Shown here: positions 59,022 through 64,000 of the stretch, piece by piece
Position numbering within the stretch: position 1 is the stretch's first letter
Layout of the letters: the number at the start of each line of letters is the position of its first letter
Assembly (NCBI GenBank): GCA_903813345.2
Contig: CAIIXF020000009.1
Span: 9,356,030 to 9,420,029 of the forward strand
From: Owenia fusiformis
Lineage: Eukaryota > Annelida > Polychaeta > Sabellida > Oweniidae
DNA length: 64,000 nt
Direction: 5' to 3'
Notes under the pieces: model-generated
What the model saw: only the letters and a program-made list of their open reading frames with translations
Told to the model about the DNA's origin: nothing
Database searches by the model: none
Made by a program: the position numbers and the translations under genes

Positions 59022-60379
59022 CACATAATAATGGTAAATGCTTTACTCAGGTAGATACATGTATACTCCTCAGGGCTCCTTCTCCTAAGTGTGCGATTTG
59101 TGCTATGAAATAAATACGAGTTTATCATACAGAATCTTTTCTGACTAAGAATACCTTGAAATTTATGTGTCAAATGAAAAGTGAAAGCCTTGAAAGAGAG
59201 ATGAATTAAGTTTTTTTGTCACCCTTGAGATTACATGTTTACCATTTTGAAAAAATCTTTTTCATCAGCTTATAAAGTGTAATGATCTTCAGGTTTACAA
59301 GTTTTATACTGCATGGTAATGCCTGTACAAATTGCGAAATTGATGAATGCATAATGGTTTCTACTATGTACTTTGTCATCCCATCCTTTTTCATATTACA
59401 TAAAAATTATATCTAAAGGTAAAACCAAAGATATATTTTGAACTTGCACAAATATACAATTTTGTTTTTTGTCAGATGCTTTCTATTTTTGCCTATTTTC
59501 TGTTGGCTACATCGAACTTTTGGGAAAATACAAATCACACTAAATGAGGAAACAATGATGCAAAGAATGAGGACATTATCAGTTTTAGTAGGGATGATTG
59601 TGTCGTTTATCTCATCACTAGCACATATGGGTGGAATAATACAGAGATTTCTGACAGATTGTTCTTAAGTAGTATCAGAAGCTCAATGTTTTTTCTATGA
59701 ATAATTGTTGTGCTAGATACATCTTCAAATAGTTTTCTATCCTTAATTTTGCTTGATCATCTGATATTATGTACTTCTTTCTTGCTATCTTTTGCAAATC
59801 TTATCTATTTTGTTCATGGGATCACCAAAAAGGTTGCATCCCAGATAAATGAAGACAATAAGGGACATGCAGACAATACTGACAATAACGCCTTAACCTG
59901 AATGTCACACTTCATTTTAAGATGAAATAGTGAAGGATTTCAACAAGACCATAGCAATGTGTTGTTTCAAAAGAAAGATGTCAGTGTGATCAAGTTTAAT
60001 GGATCCAAGCAACCCACACTGCTACCTTTTGGTTTAGCCAATACTAAAAACATATATTTTTCAAAATCAAAATACAGTAGAAAAACATAGAAATTAACTT
60101 AACAGGCAGTAAACAATATAAATTGTGTAAAAATACAAAATTTTAATTCAAACTTTAAACAGAAATGAAGTGGAATAAGTATGAATCGACAGACATTAAA
60201 GAAGCTTCATAAAATGTTTTTAGCCCAACTTACCAGTATCTTAAATCATTAGCATTCACCAGATTTATGCATAGAAGTTCAATATAAAACAAGATGAGTT
60301 GTGGATATCTTTTAGCTATAACCCATTGTGCGAAACCTCTCTACTTTTTGTAAAATAAAGCTATACAATATTATGATAC
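59022..60379. other. Intergenic/intronic DNA after F; two hydrophobic ORFs of doubtful status
   Basis: 59438-59668 (76 codons) and 59710-59901 (63 codons), in different frames, have membrane-like hydrophobic stretches (FFVRCFLFLPIFCWL and LILLDHLILCTSFLLSFANL). They could be remains of a membrane protein gene, but no family or splice structure is seen. The rest is AT-rich without features. Confidence 0.25.
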
Positions 60380-60560
60380 CTTTTGATATAAGAACTGATT
60401 GAGATCTTCCGCTATCGTCTGCCAGACTGTTGTGAATACAGGCTTACTCAGCAATAATTTGACGTCATGGAGCCTCTCTTTCAGAATGAGGAACATCTCA
60501 CACGCAGAGTTTGAAAGACCGAGCGAACTGAATTCTTTAGAAGGGGGAATTACGCTCCAT
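60380..60560 (-). CDS. RINT1: RINT1 exon (TIP20 domain)
   Basis: Minus-strand exon after the acceptor GTTTATAG. One base completes an Arg codon, followed by WSVIPPSKEFSSLGLSNSAC and onward to AEDLNQFLYQK, then the donor AAG|GTATCA (phase 0). The pattern RW..P...S..SLS.SAC..L..L.D.L...LYQ matches the RINT1 C-terminal half as I recall it. The next exon is 21.2 kb downstream at 39187. Confidence 0.85.
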
Positions 60561-60858
60561 CTATAAACAAAAAACAGAAGTGAATCAATCATCATATGTT
60601 TTTGAATAGTGTTTACAAGTATGCAGTTCTATTACAATGATAATAATCAATTAAATAGCAGACAAAAATTTATAAATAGGCAGCTGCATTTTTCATAGTA
60701 TATTCAAAGTAGGCATTGATAATTTTACAAACTGATGATTTTCATTTTGTGGATTACTCAAAATTGTGATGTTTATTTTATAATTAAAGCATCAATAAAA
60801 AGTAAGACCATACAAAATGAAAAAATATATTAGAAAAAGGTAATTTCGTGATACATAC
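60561..60858 (-). other. RINT1 intron, 298 bp
   Basis: AT-rich, GTATGT to GTTTATAG. No features. Confidence 0.7.
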
Positions 60859-61073
60859 CTGTCCTTTCTGTAGGGCTTTGATCTAGACTTTACATCTGTG
60901 GAAATATAATCTATCAAGTTGGCCAACATCTCATCTTTCATTCTTTGAAATAATTTCAATATATCATCGAAAACGCTTTCTTCTATGCTCCCTATGACAT
61001 CATCAGGGTCGTCAATCTCCATGCTGGCGTTTGGCGAGTCTAATCGAAGGCTCTCAGTTATACTTATTGAAGA
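60859..61073 (-). CDS. RINT1: RINT1 exon
   Basis: 215-bp exon between TGGTACTTGCAG and the donor GACAG|GTATGT. It begins SSISITESLRLDSP, has an acidic linker (MEIDDPDDVIGSIEESVF), then DDILKLFQRMKDEMLANLID and ends VKSRSKPYRKDR. The segment ESVFDD...L.R.K.DML and the ...KxYRKDRW junction are RINT1 features. It ends in phase 2, matching the single base of the next exon. A stop-free extension past the donor is intronic. Confidence 0.82.
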
Positions 61074-61437
61074 CTGCAAGTACCAGAAAGTGATTTCAGT
61101 TGACCAATGTACAAGAGATCCTTTAATTCTGAACGTTTTGAATCATGAGGGAAAACAAGTAGAGGTCATATAACACTTTAATATCTCAACCTTCAAATGC
61201 ATTGCTTTCTTTTAAGTGTTTTGTTTTCAAATCCTGGGGTGGGACAAGTATAGAACATGTGACACTTTTGTAACACGAAAAAGGCCAAGTATAATACACA
61301 AGACCCTTTCATCAGATAATGGAAAGGAACAAAGCAAAGGACACAAGATTCTTTAATTTCTTAATAAAAAGAAAATGGTTGTAGGTTGAAAAATAATTAA
61401 ATCAATTCCGTTCATGATAATACAGAAGATTTCTTAC
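61074..61437 (-). other. RINT1 intron, 364 bp
   Basis: GTAAGAAAT donor to TACTTGCAG acceptor; AT-rich, nothing else seen. Confidence 0.65.
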
Positions 61438-61548
61438 CCTCAATCTTGGCATTGTTGGGCTGGATATAGATGGCACTGGAGTACTCGTTGCAATGGAGTC
61501 ATCATGATTGCTATGCAGTTTCTTCTCTTCTGTCTTGTGATATTGAAG
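61438..61548 (-). CDS. RINT1: RINT1 exon (most upstream in window)
   Basis: 111-bp exon (37 codons, phase 0 at both ends) after TTTTTCCTGCAG. It reads LQYHKTEEKKLHSNHDDSIA, then a Ser/Thr/Pro-rich stretch ending MPRLR, donor AGG|GTAAGAA. It corresponds to the variable linker that follows the FxLQ motif in RINT1. More 5' exons must lie beyond 61560 on the minus strand; none was recognised up to 64000, so the gene continues outside the window. Confidence 0.7.
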
Positions 61549-61659
61549 CTGCAGGAAAAACTAAAATAAAACATTAGATTATTTCAAAGCCTGTATATGC
61601 TGGTACATGTACTGTACATTACATATATTTAATAATTAAATATGTAGGTTTTTTTACTC

Positions 61660-61816
61660 GGAGGGATTGAATATGGGTTTTATTCCGAGGGACAATATAT
61701 TGACCAAAGGGTTACATTATATTGACCCAGGGAGCGCAGCGACCGAGTGTCAATATGATATTGCCCAAGGTCAATATCATATTGTCCCTCAGAATAAACC
61801 CATATTCAATCCGGAC
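61660..61816. repeat. Palindromic MITE-like repeat with GGAGCGCAGCGACCGAG centre
   Basis: GATTGAATATGGGTTTTATT ... ACAATATATTGACC is mirrored by ATATCATATTGTCC ... AATAAACCCATATTCAATCC. The centre resembles that of the 16.45-kb palindrome. A 95-codon ORF through it is an artefact. Confidence 0.65.
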
Positions 61817-62013
61817 CAGAAATCACCTATTTATTCCATAATACACCCCTCGAAAATACTACATTTGGATAATGCAAATAACCGGGAAATCAAGAATAGG
61901 TTAGTATGCTCCAATACAATTTTTTCCCGGGAACAATACGATTTTTTCATGTAATACGCTCCAATACGATTATTTCCCGGGGACAATACAATACAATTTT
62001 TATTCCTTCATAT
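61817..62013. other. AT-rich DNA with TTTCCCGGGNACAATACNA repeats
   Basis: Two to three copies of a short motif (GCTCCAATACGATTNTTTCC, CGGGAACAATACGA). Probably a continuation of the palindromic repeat. No gene. Confidence 0.35.
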
Positions 62014-62719
62014 TGTAGAGAACACGTGTCATAGTGTTCTCTGTCAATCATTGATCAAGGCATTTTTGTAAAAGCCAGTGTATGAGCCACTCTAACTTTG
62101 GGGTTACTTGGTTAAAAGGGGAGGTACTTCCTTGTCCAGGAATGTGATTGGTTTGTTCATTGAACTGATACATTAAACTGTTACTAGATATACTGGGACA
62201 AGGAAGTACAACTTTAGTGTGTTTCTTAGCAGTTTTGGGGAGGGTTGTTTTCACATTCTAAATTTGGGTGGGCTTTTTGGCTTTATTTCATATAACTCAT
62301 ACACTGGCTTATTTGGACATTATTGTACATTATTTGGTAAGTTTGGCTATAATAGCACATTAAATTGATATAAACTTAACTCATATGTTTTGTCATTTAT
62401 TAAGGGTAAATTCATTCAGATTAATTATATTCCCAAGACTGTACACACACTCCGACACCGATCCTAGCCTACTCCTGCTGCTTGCACAGGGAGCTTGGTA
62501 TCCTCACCCGGGGGATACAGGTCCGAAGATGGTCTCCGCTCGGCCACAACTTCAGTAGGTCAAAGGTAGATACCCAACCGCCAAGCTGACCACCCCTATA
62601 GGGAAACCAGGGGAGGATCAGGTGGGACTCGAACACATTCACGGTGCACCTAGTGTACATTAGGCTAGCTTGCTAGTCAGGCCGGCGAGTCCCCCTCCTG
62701 CTCCCCACGATTCTTTACA
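62014..62719 (+). mobile_element. Probable LTR (solo or 5' LTR) of a Ty3/gypsy-like element
   Basis: About 706 bp starting TGTAGAGAACACGTGTCATA and ending TTCTTTACA. It is followed one base later by a primer-binding-site-like sequence. TG...CA ends and position relative to the PBS are the evidence; a second LTR is not in the window, so the boundaries are provisional. Confidence 0.4.
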
Positions 62720-62720
62720 T

Positions 62721-62738
62721 TGGTGGCAGCGGATGGGT
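62721..62738 (+). other. Possible tRNA primer-binding site
   Basis: TGGTGGCAGCGGATGGG starts with the TGG that pairs with tRNA CCA ends and lies one base after the putative LTR. Primer tRNA not determined. Confidence 0.4.
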
Positions 62739-62764
62739 ACCGTACGCCACGCAGATGGCTCCCG

Positions 62765-63010
62765 ACATGGCACTGCTTTGGTGGTATTCCGACCCCAAGA
62801 GTGCAGGCACTGCTTTGGTGGTATTCCGACCCCAAGAGTGCAGGCAACATCCGTCACTCTGTTGCCAGGCGTATATAACACTGCTTTGGTGGTACCCCGA
62901 CCCCAAGAGTGTAGGCAACTTCCACCATCGTTGCCAGGCGTATACTGCCCAAGGCAGGGCACTGCTTTGGTGGTACTCCGACCCCAAGAGTGCAGGTAAC
63001 ATCCGATATG
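62765..63010 (+). repeat. GC-rich tandem repeat in the putative retrotransposon leader
   Basis: Four copies of GCACTGCTTTGGTGGTATTC / CGACCCCAAGAGTGCAGGCA, alternating with TGTTGCCAGGCGTATA spacers. The base composition (GC-rich) differs sharply from the rest of the window. ORFs on both strands through it are not considered genes. Confidence 0.75.
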
Positions 63011-64000
63011 TGTTGCCATGTCGTTGCGGGAGGGGGCTTTGTCACACTGGCTGCAAGCCCCGTGGATAGGATCGATGTCGTACCCCGTCATCCTTTGGGT
63101 GACGGGGTAATATGTTCCATGTGCCTGTCCACCCGGGACAGGCCATGAAGAAGCCATTCGAATTCGTGGCTACGTTAGGTAGGGGTGCGGGGTAGGTTGT
63201 TGGACAGCACCCCCCCCCCTCAATCGTCGCTAGGGCTGACAGGTATGTGCACCTGGTGATTCTAAATGTACCGGTCGAACTTGCAATAGGATGTTTTTGC
63301 ATGCAACTCATGTCTTATGATAACAAATATTACCGTGAGTAATATCCTATTCCATTTGCGTTGGTAATACTTCGGCGATTTTGAATAGATTCAAAGGTAG
63401 TTTTAATTTAAAATTGCGATAACCTTACATAATCCTTGATTGGAGTGCACGCCAATCTGGAGATAGTGGGCGGTTTAGCGTCTTTCTAATGTAAATGTCC
63501 TTTTGATATCTGTTATTTTTGCAAAACTAACGCTGACCAATTTACGCTAAACAAAGGGATGACATTCATGGCGTGACATCCCTATGCGGTTACGAGTTTA
63601 CTTCTCAATGGTTTCCCAAATCATTGAGCAGTGAAGTGAATCTTCGCACATACTGTCTTTCTTACACTTGATCACTCTTGACTTGCGACTCGAAGTATTC
63701 ACATATCGCTAGGCTCTCAGTATTTCTTTAAATATCTCTAAGACTTACAAACTCGTGGTGGATATTTTCATTTGGATTATTACATTCAGCATCGCATCGG
63801 CGCAACGGATTCGTTTTAGTATCTTCCGAAGATACATTTCATTCGAAGTAGTTTTAAAATCGGTGCTGTTTGTTAATCTCTAGTGAAGTGCGGGTTAAAA
63901 CGGACTTGTTGATTTTGTGAATATTTCAAACCCCGTTAGGAGATTGACTATTCCGGCCATATTGGATTCATCGATCAATTTCTAGGTAAAGTTGGTCAAT
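63011..64000. other. No gene recognised
   Basis: GC-rich until about 63.25 kb (continuation of the putative retrotransposon leader), then ordinary AT-rich DNA. No RINT1 exon, gag-like ORF or repeat was recognised. Confidence 0.4.

Noticed and set aside
62660-63157. 165-codon minus-strand ORF and its overlapping relatives
   Set aside because: They arise from GC-rich tandem repeats with few stops; frames are open on both strands.

Overview
The window is AT-rich animal DNA. It has introns with GT-AG borders, a LINE retrotransposon, many short palindromic DNA transposons, minisatellites and poly-G tracts. The repeat style, a LINE carrying an N-terminal 2A-type peptide, and a local expansion of carbohydrate sulfotransferases suggest a marine invertebrate (a lophotrochozoan or invertebrate deuterostome). 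The phylum cannot be fixed from the sequence alone.

Layout. (1) 0.36-4.3 kb: an apparently intact non-LTR retrotransposon, encoding a hydrophobic leader, a 2A-like ribosome-skipping motif, an APE endonuclease and a reverse transcriptase. (2) 5.8-10.9 kb, + strand: an unrecognised multi-exon gene (gene X) interrupted by two palindromic MITEs. (3) 12.2-59.0 kb, + strand: six tandem paralogues (A-F) of a two-exon type II membrane sulfotransferase resembling the heparan/uronyl 2-O-sulfotransferase (HS2ST/UST) group. A has a 12.4-kb intron swollen by transposons. B is a pseudogene. C, D and E are very similar, and F is the most divergent. (4) 61.5-37.9 kb, minus strand: five 3' exons of a RINT1 (RAD50 interactor 1 / Tip20 family) gene. 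Its penultimate intron (39188-60379, about 21.2 kb) contains sulfotransferases C-F in the opposite orientation. (5) 62.0-63.0 kb: a probable LTR, primer-binding site and leader repeats of a Ty3/gypsy-like element, with no coding part visible.

The history of the locus can be partly read. D is a hybrid with an E-like 5' half and a C-like 3' half, as expected from unequal crossing-over between C and E inside exon 2. That event also duplicated the C-E intergenic DNA. A 3.69-kb fold-back transposon made of inverted 42-bp minisatellite arrays then landed in one of the two intergenic copies; the other copy preserves the empty target site. In gene A's intron a roughly 9.2-kb block bounded by inverted repeats appears to split an older MITE. 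Several minisatellites begin exactly at exon edges (a gene X donor, the gene X stop codon, a RINT1 acceptor) and so multiply splice-site-like sequences.

Working together: the sulfotransferases are predicted Golgi enzymes and RINT1 is a Golgi-ER tethering factor. The nesting looks positional, and nothing in the sequence shows a functional link. No rRNA gene, CRISPR array or bacterial-type operon was seen.
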